Source: Paulinella micropora
Lineage: Eukaryota > Cercozoa > Imbricatea > Euglyphida > Paulinellidae
NCBI GenBank assembly: GCA_019918135.1
Contig: WBZZ01000953.1
Location: forward strand, 51,001-115,000
Reading direction: 5' to 3'
DNA length: 64,000 nt
The notes beneath the pieces are model-generated. The model searched no databases. It was not told where the DNA came from and worked only from the letters and a program-made list of their open reading frames with translations. A program made the position numbers and the translations under genes. Positions 18,436-27,208 of this stretch are shown piece by piece (within the stretch, counting starts at the first letter, position 1; every line of letters begins with the position of its first letter).

Positions 18436-19035
18436 TCATCCCACTAACCACAACAACATCACCGCGGAGGCAGTCTGCCAGTACATGTACTGAGCGCCCT
18501 CGTCAGCTTCGTTGGCGATCGTCGGCCCCTCAAACAGACGAACGAAGGGCGCCTCTACCATCAGCAGCCGGTGAGGGTGGCTATGTCCGCGCTGCTGCTG
18601 CAATTGGAAAACTGGCACGCCGGCCACCATGCAGCGCAGTCTTTCCCAGGCCGGACGCAGCAACACAGACGCCGACACGTAGCGGCGCCTCTCGGTGCCG
18701 TCCGGGGCCAGGCACACGTACACTACCCCGCCCTGCTCGCCGAGCGGCGCCAACGACACTAGTTCGCGGTTGAGTGCGTCGCCTTTTTCTTTCCTGATGA
18801 AGGACATGTACGCGTTCAGGCGGCGGTGTTGAGTCGCGAACAAGGAGCCCTCGCGGCAGAGCCGGCCGTGCTCGCCCTTCCAGTGTGCCTTCTGGCACTT
18901 TTGGCTGCAGTACGTAGCATAGAGGCAGCGGGCACACTTGCGGAAACGTACGTCGGCCGGCTGATCGTGGAGCGGGCAACTCTCATGATAACATCTGTCG
19001 ATCAGGTTGCGGGCCATTTTGCCTGCTGTGGACAT
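18436..19035 (-). CDS. MYND-type zinc-finger protein
   Basis: A 199-residue product. The N-terminus is a complete MYND-like finger: CYHESC, CARC, YCSQKC, then AHWKGEHGRLC, giving the eight zinc ligands in order. The C-terminal 130 residues (VYVCLAPDGTERRRYVSASV, LMVEAPFVRLFEG) are not recognised. MYND fingers bind Pro-rich peptides and occur in chromatin regulators and in several giant viruses. A broken duplicate lies at 15626-15790. The flanking GT-rich 5' region ends in a G-run block near 19080. Confidence 0.75.
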   Translation of the reverse strand: MSTAGKMARNLIDRCYHESCPLHDQPADVRFRKCARCLYATYCSQKCQKAHWKGEHGRLCREGSLFATQHRRLNAYMSFIRKEKGDALNRELVSLAPLGEQGGVVYVCLAPDGTERRRYVSASVLLRPAWERLRCMVAGVPVFQLQQQRGHSHPHRLLMVEAPFVRLFEGPTIANEADEGAQYMYWQTASAVMLLWLVG

Positions 19036-19400
19036 GAAAGAGTTTTTTCTGAAGGTCTTGTCTGTCTCCCGGGGGAGGGGGGGGGGGGGTTAAAGGCGCG
19101 AAGGCCCCCCCCCCCCGCGCCAACATTGCGCAGCCCAATGTGGGCCAGCCGCAAAAAGAGCTGGGGGGGGGGCCTTGCAACCTTTCCCATCCCAAACTAG
19201 CGAGATTTCTGTCTAACTACTTTCTGTCTGTATATATACTTTCTTTCTGATCTGCACTTTCTCTCTCTCTTCCGCTCCGCCTTGTATTTTGCTTTGGATA
19301 ACTGGTGTGTGGTCCAAAGATTTTTTTTTTATTTAAAAAAAGCCATTTTTACAGCTCAGCCATCAGGCTGTTTCTTTTTCTTGGTTATCTACGGTTAGGT
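19036..19400. other. Noncoding spacer with G and C tracts
   Basis: No gene is seen. G runs at 19077-19090, a C run near 19107, a CCAACATTG-type word near 19119 related to the 15-kb minisatellite, and CT-rich sequence at 19258-19275. Confidence 0.5.
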
Positions 19401-19404
19401 CGGG

Positions 19405-19590
19405 CAATTGGTCACGGCCGGCCGGATCCCGCTAGGCCACGCGCCGAGGTCCTGGTGGAAGGCGCAGGCCCTGAGCAGCATATAGCTGGTGTCGGTGACC
19501 GCCCCCACGTTCCAACCGCTGATGTCCCGGTTAAAGCTCTTGGTATCCTTAAAGGTCCCGCCCAGGGTCGTGACCCGGCCCAGAGGCCTT
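19405..19590 (-). pseudogene. DUF285 (BspA-like) C-terminal fragment
   Basis: Read on the minus strand it gives GTFKDTKSFNRDISGWNVGA, then VTDTSYMLLRACAFHQDLGA. This is the diagnostic F-N-D-I-S-W-V repeat of DUF285 proteins, as in the full-length gene at 21217. No start, signal or upstream half is present. It is an orphaned 3' piece. Confidence 0.7.
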
Positions 19591-19760
19591 TGGCACCGTC
19601 GTTGCTGTGTTACCTTCTTCCTGCAGAACCCTGAAAGCCTCGCTTGCTTGCACGGTGGAGTAGAATTCGGTGAGTGCTTGGTTTAGTATGCCCATGCCTG
19701 GGAACGTCTCGGGGCATTTTGGGCAGCTTACTACACTCTTGAGGATGTAGTATAGGTAGA

Positions 19761-19801
19761 CACAGGCGAATACTTAGACACAGGCGAAGTATTCGCCTGT
19801 G
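19761..19801. terminator. 15-bp perfect hairpin spanning a stop codon
   Basis: CACAGGCGAATACTT (19761-19775) pairs exactly with 19787-19801, with an 11-base loop. It covers the last codons and stop of the kinase-like gene on the minus strand. Hairpins at the 3' ends of messages define polyadenylation in mimivirus-type viruses; whether that applies here is inference. Confidence 0.45.
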
Positions 19802-20958
19802 AGCGACGCGGGACGTTCTGGAGGGTTCACTGGCGATGTGGGCTGGGACTTTGCAATTTCTTGGGCCTTTTTCCTGTTATAGTGTATAACCTGTTCATGA
19901 GGAGGAAAGACCCAGCCCGACTTGAGCTCCTTTTCCGCTTGATAGTACGAGTCGATCTCGGCCATTAGCTCCAGGCTCCTGACAATGTTCTTGACGTCGC
20001 CGTGCTTAAAGGCGCCCCTGCCAAGCATGGCTTTACGCCAGTTAGGGTCTGCGCGTGCTGCTGGGGGTGCGCTGCACAGCAGCTGCAAGTAGTGCATTAT
20101 AACTAACGGCCGCAGGTTTGCTTCTGCTTGTAACTTGGCTGGCAACGGATACACAAATCCGTGCTTGTTTAAGCTCTCCAGGCTCCGCTCTTTCTCTTCA
20201 GTTTCAAAGAACTCCAGGTCAGCATCGACGATCAGCGGGCGCAGATCTTTGCCTACCATGATGTTGTTGTGACTGACATCTGTCCAAACGAGTTTGGGCA
20301 CCATAGCCGGGCCTCCCTTTCGGTCGTGACAAATGAACCTCTCGAGGGTCTCCTGGATTTCGGCAGCTTTGATTCCGGGCCAGACCGAGCGCTCGTTTAG
20401 TGTTCGAGACAGGCGATCAACAAACTCTATGGTAACAAACACCAGAGTATTCTCGTCCAGGTCTTCTTTAACTTTGAAACTAGACAGTCTTAAGGGGCCC
20501 ACGTACCAATGAAAATCGCTTGCTGGCTTAACCTTTTTTGCAGCTAAAGATTGGGCATCTGCTTGCATGGCAGACAGAATTCTTTGGGCGGAAGACTCCG
20601 CCTCCTCGCCAGTCAGACTTCGGGGGGTCCACTGCCCATCAGAAGACGACCACGCACGTGTTACTACAGGAAGCATACAGAGTCGGACGGCCTGCCCTCG
20701 TACCAACATAACATGGTGGGACTGGCCTGAGGCTGTTCCTTCTATGAGCTGTCTTTGTTGCAAAGTTTCCAACTTCGAGACAGCGGCGAAGTAATCCGCA
20801 AAGCGCTCTTTCACTGACGCGTCTTCTTGCTCTTGCTTTATTCGTTCTTGCCAGTGATCATACTCGTCGTCGTAAAAGCCAAAAGGTTCTTTTTGAGCCC
20901 AGGAGGCTTCTGACGTCCATAGCGGTGGGGTCCTGTAATCTGGATTTGGCACGCTCAT
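19774..20958 (-). CDS. Protein-kinase-fold (phosphotransferase-like) protein
   Basis: A 394-residue product from ATG 20958. The catalytic signature lies near residues 224-247: WTDVSHNNIMV corresponds to the H-x-D-x4-N loop (Asp 226, Asn 231) and IVDADLEF to the DFG-like metal site. Upstream, LVFVTIEFVDRL near 172-183 fits the hinge region. I cannot find a clear Gly-rich loop or VAIK lysine, so the N-lobe is divergent. The family is closest in style to atypical or aminoglycoside-type kinases. A pseudokinase is possible. The substrate is not predictable. The 3' hairpin overlaps the stop codon. Confidence 0.6.
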   Translation of the reverse strand: MSVPNPDYRTPPLWTSEASWAQKEPFGFYDDEYDHWQERIKQEQEDASVKERFADYFAAVSKLETLQQRQLIEGTASGQSHHVMLVRGQAVRLCMLPVVTRAWSSSDGQWTPRSLTGEEAESSAQRILSAMQADAQSLAAKKVKPASDFHWYVGPLRLSSFKVKEDLDENTLVFVTIEFVDRLSRTLNERSVWPGIKAAEIQETLERFICHDRKGGPAMVPKLVWTDVSHNNIMVGKDLRPLIVDADLEFFETEEKERSLESLNKHGFVYPLPAKLQAEANLRPLVIMHYLQLLCSAPPAARADPNWRKAMLGRGAFKHGDVKNIVRSLELMAEIDSYYQAEKELKSGWVFPPHEQVIHYNRKKAQEIAKSQPTSPVNPPERPASLTGEYFACV

Positions 20959-21216
20959 GGGCCCCTCTTTAAAATACTACAGAGAAGGGACCCAACTAAA
21001 AAAACAAGCCTCCCAAAGATTTTTTTTAAAGCCGATCTTCCATCCGCCCCCTTCCCACTCCAGCCCCCGCGAGCGCTCACTCAGAAAATAACTCAGCAGC
21101 CAGCCTGCTACCCCCCGTGCGCGCGCCCAGCCGGACGAGGAGCGGAGGGAGCGGAGAACAATATACAGGGGGGGGGGGGGGGGCGCGAGACAGAGCAATT
21201 TTACACACGCCCAAAA
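20959..21216. other. Spacer with a G run
   Basis: No gene is seen. It contains a G run at 21168-21183 and lies between two minus-strand genes. Confidence 0.4.
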
Positions 21217-23190
21217 TCAACAGCGCGCCACCGCCACGGCTACCGGCCAGGCGCTGAGGTTCTGCTTAAACGCGCAGGCAAAATCTAGCATGTTACTGGC
21301 GCGAGCGTCGGCGCGCACGCGCCAGCCGCTAAGGTCCCGGTTGAAGGCAGAGGCCTCGTAGAAGGCACAGACCAGGCTCGTCACGCGGCCTACGTCCCAG
21401 CTGCCAATGTCCCCGTTGAAGCTGCGCGCGCTCGAGAACGTTCTGTACAACGACGTCACGGCCGTGGTGTTCCAGTACAAGGGCTGGTTGAGCCTCCACG
21501 CGTCCGCGAGCAAAAACGCCAGCTCCCCGACAAACGGCACGTCGTCCCAGTCGCGCAGGTCGCCCACCAGAATCTGTGCGTCGCTCAGGAACCACTGGAA
21601 GGCGTCCACGTAGCGCAGGGCCTGTGTGCCCGCGATTGGCGCGAGGTACGACAGGTACGACAGCGACGACCCCGCGCCGCAGAAAAAGAGCCGGTTGCGT
21701 TGTGCGTTCTGCCACACATAGCTGGGCTGGAACGACGACTCCGCGGTGGTCAGGCTCACGTTGCCCCACGAGTGGATCGCCTGCACCCACAACATGTTGT
21801 AGCCCAGGTGGCGCAGCCCGTGCAACGCGCCGCGGATCCTGACCTGCACACGCGCGTGCACCGCGTACGCGCCCGAGGCCTTCGTGCAGGCAGCCGCGCC
21901 CGGCGCTTGCACGCACGTCTGTACCGCCGAACCATCACCCCAGTCGACCGTGAAGGTGTGCGCGGCCATGGCCACCACGGCCGGGTCCAGGTAGCTGAGC
22001 TCCGGCGCGCGCGGGCTCGGGTCGTACTCAGCAAATACCGTCATGATGAAATCGGAGCCACACAGCGCCGCGCGGTCGGCCTCCCGCACGCGCGTGCCCG
22101 CAAAGGCCCACAGGCAAGCGCCCGCGCGGTCCGTCGCCGGGGGCAGGCGCGGCGCCCAGGCCGCCAGGCCGTACGTGTACTCGCTGGCGCCCTGCAACAA
22201 GTAGTCCCAGCGCTGCAGGCCGCTGACGTTCCAACTGCCCAGGTCCGCCACCCAAACGGTGGCGTGGTTGAAGGCGGCGGTCGCGTCCAGCAGCGACGCC
22301 GTCCGCCACAGCTCGACGCCCGGGAACGCAGAGGCGCCGGTGTCCGCGAACGCGAAGGCTACCGTCGTGACAGCCGACACGTCCCACAGGTTCAGGCCAC
22401 TGATCATCAACCCCTGAGACTCCGCGAACACGTACGACAGCGTCGTGACGGCCGACGTGTCCAGCGCCCCGACGTCTAGTGCCAGCGCGGCCAGGCCGCT
22501 GAAGGACCGGTGCAGCGACGTGAGGCCGGCCGGCGCGGGCAGCGGCGCGACCCGCTCCAGTGCCGCCAGGTTCTGCAAATGTCTGCCCGCCGTCGGGTGC
22601 AGCTCGATACGGCCCCAGTCGTTAATTGCTACCAGCGACGTGCCCGCGGCTTCGGCGGGCTCGAAGGTGCCGCCCCCGCACGCACAGCACGCTTCGGCAG
22701 CACCTTGCCCGCCCAGCCCCGCGTACAAGTTGGTCGGAAAGCGCAGGCAGGCCTCCTCCGGCGGGCCATAGCGCAGCTCGCTCTCGATCGTCGCGCACGA
22801 ACGCCCGGCCCTGTCGGTCCACACGGCCGGGTACTGGTTGTGGCAGCGCAAGCCGGGCGCGTACAGCATGCTCCAGCCCAGCGCTCTGCCCGTGATCTTG
22901 ATCACGTAGAAGCCGCGGGCGGCGTAGGTGTACTGGCAGGGCAGGCCATCGTTGGTGCACTTGACATTGGTGGAGCCGTCGCCCCAGTCCACGTTGAAAG
23001 CCTGTTGCTGGCCCTGGCCGCCGCCGAGCGGCAGCACGTACGTCGCGCCGGCGCTGGTGACGCTGACGTTCAGCAACGCCCGGCCCGTCTGCCCGCTCTG
23101 TGCGGCCGCGCACGTCGCCCAGCACAGCCAGAGCCCCCAGAGCTTGGTACAGTGTGCGGTCCACCTCGTAAGGCACGCTCGGGCTGGCAT
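21217..23190 (-). CDS. Secreted DUF285 (BspA-like) surface protein with PKD-like motifs
   Basis: A 657-residue product. A hydrophobic N-terminus (LWGLWLCWATCAAAQ) is a signal peptide. Two Gly/Asp motifs (VDWGDGS near 50 and near 415) resemble PKD-type beta domains. A Cys module ending in EACCACGGGTFEP (near 160) is common in algal and protist extracellular proteins. The remainder is DUF285 repeats: LWDVSAVTTVAFAFADT, SWNVSGLQRWDYLL, then near the end RSFNGDIGSWDVGRVTSLVC and SAFNRDLSGW. DUF285 proteins are surface adhesins or lectin-like in other taxa. The C-terminal NLSAWPVAVAVARC suggests no long anchor. It is head-to-head with a close paralogue at 23731. Confidence 0.75.
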   Translation of the reverse strand: MPARACLTRWTAHCTKLWGLWLCWATCAAAQSGQTGRALLNVSVTSAGATYVLPLGGGQGQQQAFNVDWGDGSTNVKCTNDGLPCQYTYAARGFYVIKITGRALGWSMLYAPGLRCHNQYPAVWTDRAGRSCATIESELRYGPPEEACLRFPTNLYAGLGGQGAAEACCACGGGTFEPAEAAGTSLVAINDWGRIELHPTAGRHLQNLAALERVAPLPAPAGLTSLHRSFSGLAALALDVGALDTSAVTTLSYVFAESQGLMISGLNLWDVSAVTTVAFAFADTGASAFPGVELWRTASLLDATAAFNHATVWVADLGSWNVSGLQRWDYLLQGASEYTYGLAAWAPRLPPATDRAGACLWAFAGTRVREADRAALCGSDFIMTVFAEYDPSPRAPELSYLDPAVVAMAAHTFTVDWGDGSAVQTCVQAPGAAACTKASGAYAVHARVQVRIRGALHGLRHLGYNMLWVQAIHSWGNVSLTTAESSFQPSYVWQNAQRNRLFFCGAGSSLSYLSYLAPIAGTQALRYVDAFQWFLSDAQILVGDLRDWDDVPFVGELAFLLADAWRLNQPLYWNTTAVTSLYRTFSSARSFNGDIGSWDVGRVTSLVCAFYEASAFNRDLSGWRVRADARASNMLDFACAFKQNLSAWPVAVAVARC

Positions 23191-23730
23191 TTAAGTTTCG
23201 GCCACCCCAAGCCAAGAACGGACGGGGTATGAGAAAAGAGGGGGGGGGGGGGTGGGAGGCCCCCTCCCCCCCCCCCCCCCCTTGGCCTGGAGGCCCCCTT
23301 GGCCTGGAGGCCCCCTTGGCCTGGAGGCCCCCTTGGCCTGGAGGCCCGCGTGGCCTTGGCCCCCCCTGGTGGCCAAGAAAAAGAGTGGTGGAGGGAATGG
23401 GAGAATCACGGCAAAAACGAGGGGGTATGGGATTTCCGGGGGGAAAGGGCGGGGGAGTGGTTTCCTTGACATGCGGGCGAGAGTGTGAGGGTAAAAGGGG
23501 AGAGGGTGAAGGGTAAAAGGGGGGGGAGGAGGGTGTGCAGAGGTTGTTTTTTTAGAGGTGCGAGTATGGCAAAAGCTCTCTTTGACAAAGCACCCAAAAA
23601 TACATAAACCTAAACAGAAAAATCTTTGCAGCGACCCTCCCCACCAAAGCTTGGAGGTGTGCCATTTTTTCTCTCTTAGCTAAGCCCCCCCTCCCGAAAA
23701 CAAAACACGGACAAAAACTAGCAGCCGACG
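23191..23730. promoter_or_regulatory. Bidirectional region between the two DUF285 paralogues, with a minisatellite
   Basis: No gene is seen. It must hold both promoters. A G run faces a C run at 23240-23281, and GGCCTGGAGGCCCCCTT repeats about four times at 23283-23345, each copy containing the palindrome GGCCTGGAGGCC-like core. A purine-rich tract follows to about 23530. Confidence 0.55.
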
Positions 23731-25710
23731 ATGCTGTCTAGTGCGAATCGTTCCCGGACGCCACCCTGGCTGGCCTGGTGTCTGTGTGCGGGCGCGCTGT
23801 GTGCCGTGGCTTACTGCCCCCATACTCCGCCGCCGTACGGCCTCCCCAGCCCCACCGCCAGCCCGACCGCCAGCCCCACCGCCAGCCCGAGCGCCAGCCC
23901 GAGCGCCAGCCCGGGCCCGCCGGCGGCCTGGCTGAACCTCAGCGTCACCAGCGCCGGCGCGACGTACCAGCTGCCGCTGGGCGGCGCGACCGCCGGGCGG
24001 CGGTTGCAGCAGTCGACCTTCAGCGTGGACTGGGGGGACGGTTCGGCCGCGGTGCAGTGCACCAACAACGGCCAGGCCTGCAGCCACACGTTTGCCGCCC
24101 GCGGCTTCTACCGAGTGCAGCTGACGGGCCCCGTGCTGGGCTGGAGCATGCTGTACGCGACGGGCACGCGCTGCGCCGACTACTACCCGCAGGTGTGGCT
24201 GGACGAGGCCGGGCAGTCGTGCCCGCAGTACCAGTTCGAGACAGCGGGCTCTTCTTACTCCAACCTGTGCAATTGGTACGCGGGCTCGTGGTACGCCTGG
24301 GTAGGCGGGCTCGGGGCGTCGCAGGCCTGCTGCGCGTGCGGCGGCGGCACCGTCGAGCCCGCCGAACCGGCGGGGGCTCACCTAGTGGCCATCGACGACT
24401 GGGGGGACATCGACCTGCACCCCACGGCCGGCCGGCATTTGCAGAACCTGGTGGAGCTGCAGCGCGTCGCGCCGCTGCCCGCGCAGACCGGCCTCAGGTC
24501 TTTGTACCGGTCCTTCAGCGGCCTGGACTCGCTCGCCGCCGTGCTGGACGTGAGCGCGCTGGACACGTCGGCCGTGACCGACGCGTCGTACGTGTTCGCC
24601 GAGTCTTTCTTGCTGGACACGGCGGGCCTCGGCGCCTGGAACATGTCGGCGGCCAGGGACCTGGCGTTCGCGTTCGCCGTCACCAACGGCTCCTTCCCGG
24701 GCGTCGGGCAGTGGGACACCCGGTCGCTAGTCAACGCGACCGCCGCCTTCAACCACGCCATGGGCTTTACGCAAGACCTGGCGGGGTGGGACGTCCGGGG
24801 CCTGCAGCTGTGGGACAACTTGCTGCAGGGCGCCGAGTCGTACACGCACGGGCTGAGCGCCTGGGCCACCCAGTTGCCCGCGGGCAGGGGCGCCTGCCTG
24901 TGGGCCTTTGCGCGCACGCGCGTGCGCGAGCAGGCGCGCGCCGCGCTCTGTGAGCCCGAATTCGTGCTCATCGTCAACAGCGGCTACGGGGACACGCCGT
25001 CGCTGAGGTATCTGGACCCGGCCGTGGTCACCAGCATTCCTGCACACACCTTCACGGTCGACTGGGGGGACGGCACGACGCAGACGTGCACGCAGGCCCC
25101 GGGCACCTCGAGCTGCACCAAAAATTTGGGCGCGTACCCGAACGACCAGGTGTTCATCCTGCGGATCCGGGGCGACCTGCACGGCCTGCGGCGGATCGGC
25201 ACTAGTAGCGTCCTGAGTGTCGTAGCCATCAACTCGTGGGGCAACGTGAGCTTGACCACGGCCCAGTCCTCGTTCCACCTAGACAACTCGGTGTCCGGTG
25301 CTTACCGCAACTCGCTCTTGTACAGCGACCGCTACTCCGACCTGAGCAGCCTGTCGTACGTGGCGCCCATCACGGGCACCCAGGCCCTGCGCTACGTGGA
25401 CAACTTCGGCGCCCTGTTCGTCGGCGCACGCAGCCTGGTGGGCGACCTGCGGGACTGGGACGTTCCGTTGCGGGGGTCGCTGTCGTACATGCTGTCGGGA
25501 GCGCGCATGCTCAACCAGCCCCTGTACTGGAACACGACGGCCGTGACTGAATTGTTCCAAACGTTCGACAGCGCCATGAGCTTTAACGGCGACCTCAGCG
25601 GCTGGGACGTGCTGGGACTGTGCCGGCTTGGTCGATACTGCGATGGTACAGGCTCTGGCAGGCTGCGGTCGAGCCTATTCAGGTGGGAAACCGACAGTTC
25701 GGCCCTCTGA
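23731..25710 (+). CDS. DUF285 (BspA-like) surface protein, paralogue with altered C-terminus
   Basis: A 659-residue product. It begins with a hydrophobic signal (WLAWCLCAGALCAVAYC), then a Pro/Ser/Ala tandem stretch (SPTASPTASPTASPSASPS). It repeats the plan of the gene at 21217: VDWGDGS, ACCACGGGTVEP, GLGAWNMSAARDLAFAF, a second VDWGDGT, and LNQPLYWNTTAVTELFQTF. At SFNGDLSGWDV it stops matching the paralogue and runs into LGLCRLGRYCDGTGSGR, losing the last two or so repeats. The end looks like a rearrangement breakpoint, so the gene may be 3'-truncated. Both genes probably arose by inverted duplication. Confidence 0.7.
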   Translation: MLSSANRSRTPPWLAWCLCAGALCAVAYCPHTPPPYGLPSPTASPTASPTASPSASPSASPGPPAAWLNLSVTSAGATYQLPLGGATAGRRLQQSTFSVDWGDGSAAVQCTNNGQACSHTFAARGFYRVQLTGPVLGWSMLYATGTRCADYYPQVWLDEAGQSCPQYQFETAGSSYSNLCNWYAGSWYAWVGGLGASQACCACGGGTVEPAEPAGAHLVAIDDWGDIDLHPTAGRHLQNLVELQRVAPLPAQTGLRSLYRSFSGLDSLAAVLDVSALDTSAVTDASYVFAESFLLDTAGLGAWNMSAARDLAFAFAVTNGSFPGVGQWDTRSLVNATAAFNHAMGFTQDLAGWDVRGLQLWDNLLQGAESYTHGLSAWATQLPAGRGACLWAFARTRVREQARAALCEPEFVLIVNSGYGDTPSLRYLDPAVVTSIPAHTFTVDWGDGTTQTCTQAPGTSSCTKNLGAYPNDQVFILRIRGDLHGLRRIGTSSVLSVVAINSWGNVSLTTAQSSFHLDNSVSGAYRNSLLYSDRYSDLSSLSYVAPITGTQALRYVDNFGALFVGARSLVGDLRDWDVPLRGSLSYMLSGARMLNQPLYWNTTAVTELFQTFDSAMSFNGDLSGWDVLGLCRLGRYCDGTGSGRLRSSLFRWETDSSAL

Positions 25711-26203
25711 TTTCTCAAGAATCTCTCAACCGCTACTAGGGAAGCTAGCAGTGGAGACAGTCCCCCTCTCTCCAATGCACTTTCCTTTCTTTCTTGTTCT
25801 TTTTTTTGGGGAGGGGGGGGGGGGGAAATGGTGATTGAAGTTTGGGAAAAACACTGTAAGGAACAAACATGCTACGTAGCAAATTTTTTAATAAAAAACT
25901 TTGAAACAAGGGATCTTGAGGGGAAGGGGGGCCGGCCGACTAAAACAGAGAAACCACTCTTTCCCCCCTCGTGTTTCTTTCTCTCTCTCTCTCTGTGTCC
26001 TGTGGGGAAGGGTGCAGGTGGGAGGGGGTAAGGACAAGAACAACGCCTCTCCCCACCTTCTCCTTGCGGGGTTTGCGCAGCGCGGCCTTAATTGCTCCTA
26101 AAACTTTGTCCAAGAGTCCTTTTCTTTTGTATTGTTTCACAATAAATTCAGATTTCAAGGCCCTGAGACACCTCTCCCTCCCGACACCAAGAACAAGACG
26201 AGC
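25711..26203. other. Noncoding spacer
   Basis: No gene is recognised. A G run lies at 25811-25824 and a CT tract at 25979-25995. The frame of the downstream kinase-like gene is open back to 25971, but this part is low-complexity. Confidence 0.4.
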
Positions 26204-26864
26204 TATGCTCTGGACCGGCGCTTGCACAGCTAAGGTGCCCTGCCGGGCCACCAAGCATTACGCGCTGGCAATTGTGCAGTGTTGTCTCGAGATTACGCGC
26301 CTCGAGTTTGGGCTGTTGCCAGGAGGGCATTGTGTGTGGGTAGCGGCCGACGACCCTGCGCTCTTAGCCAGGGACCTAAGCAAACGCAGAGGTTACGTGC
26401 ACATTGTGGACGGGGCTGACTTTGGCAGCTCCAAGGAGAACGGCGAGCTCTGGTACGAGAGCCGCACCGTGCAGAAGCGTGTATCATTGGGAGGCGGGCC
26501 GACCATCGTCCAAAATTTATTCTTGGAGTTGCAGCGCCTAGCCGGGGACGACTTGCGCCTAGTATGTTTCCGGCACGGACAGGTTCCGCGGCCGTCCGAT
26601 TTTGGACTGGACCTAGGCCTCCGACAGTTTTTAGACTCGCAGCCACTGCCAGAGTTGGGACACGGGGCCGGAGGTACAGTGTTTGACGTGGCAGAGCAAG
26701 GCCAGGTACTTAAGGAGGCGCGTTGTGCGGTGGCGGACCTTGTGCCCGGCCTGGGCGAAACGTGGCATCAACTGCGCTTTGCCAATTCCAGCTTTGCTCG
26801 CTCCGGGCGCGGCGTATTGGGTTTGCTGCGGTACGGGTTCCTACGAGCCCGCCGCGCCGTTCCC
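26204..26864 (+). pseudogene. Kinase-like gene cut off by the AT-rich element
   Basis: From Met 26204 about 220 residues are readable. Near residue 150, LGHGAGGTVFDVAEQGQVLKEA has the Gly-rich loop (G-x-G-x2-G-x-V) and the following Lys of a protein kinase N-lobe. The upstream 150 residues are not recognised. About 60 residues after the loop the sequence changes from GC-rich to AT-rich near 26864. The frame then runs through foreign sequence to a stop at 26963. The catalytic loop and activation segment are missing, and I found no continuation to the right. So the element's insertion, or a later deletion, destroyed the gene. Confidence 0.65.
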
Positions 26865-27208
26865 ACAATCATTTGTTCGTTCATGGGGGCAGTTCCGTGT
26901 TTTCTTTCAAATTCTTTCATATCAACGCCGTCATCTTGGAGGTGTGCTTTCAGTTCATTGTAATTCATATTTACATAAATACTTTGCTTATTGTCCAACG
27001 CACTAATCTTGTCTTTTAAATCCTCCATAGTATTCCCCCTCTTTGTTGAAGCATCCAACAATCTATCCGCTCTAAGCCTCTCGCGGGCTTGATTATTAAT
27101 ACCTTCATTAACGTCATCAATCCAAAATTGGTCTGCTTCATCCAACAAATACTTATGTTCGCGTCTAATTTCGTTATAATACGCAAAAAATGGTTTTTCG
27201 TGTGGCAT
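26865..27208 (-). CDS. Small charged viral-element protein, 3' end lost at the junction
   Basis: Starts at 27208 (MPHEKPFFAYYNEIRREHKY). A helical, Asp/Lys/Arg-rich protein of about 114 residues remains up to PMNEQMIV, where the GC-rich neighbour begins. The frame then runs on to 26768 through kinase-gene antisense. Codon use is AT-rich, unlike the left block. A TATATAA box lies about 20 bases upstream of the ATG. Family not recognised. Confidence 0.6.
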
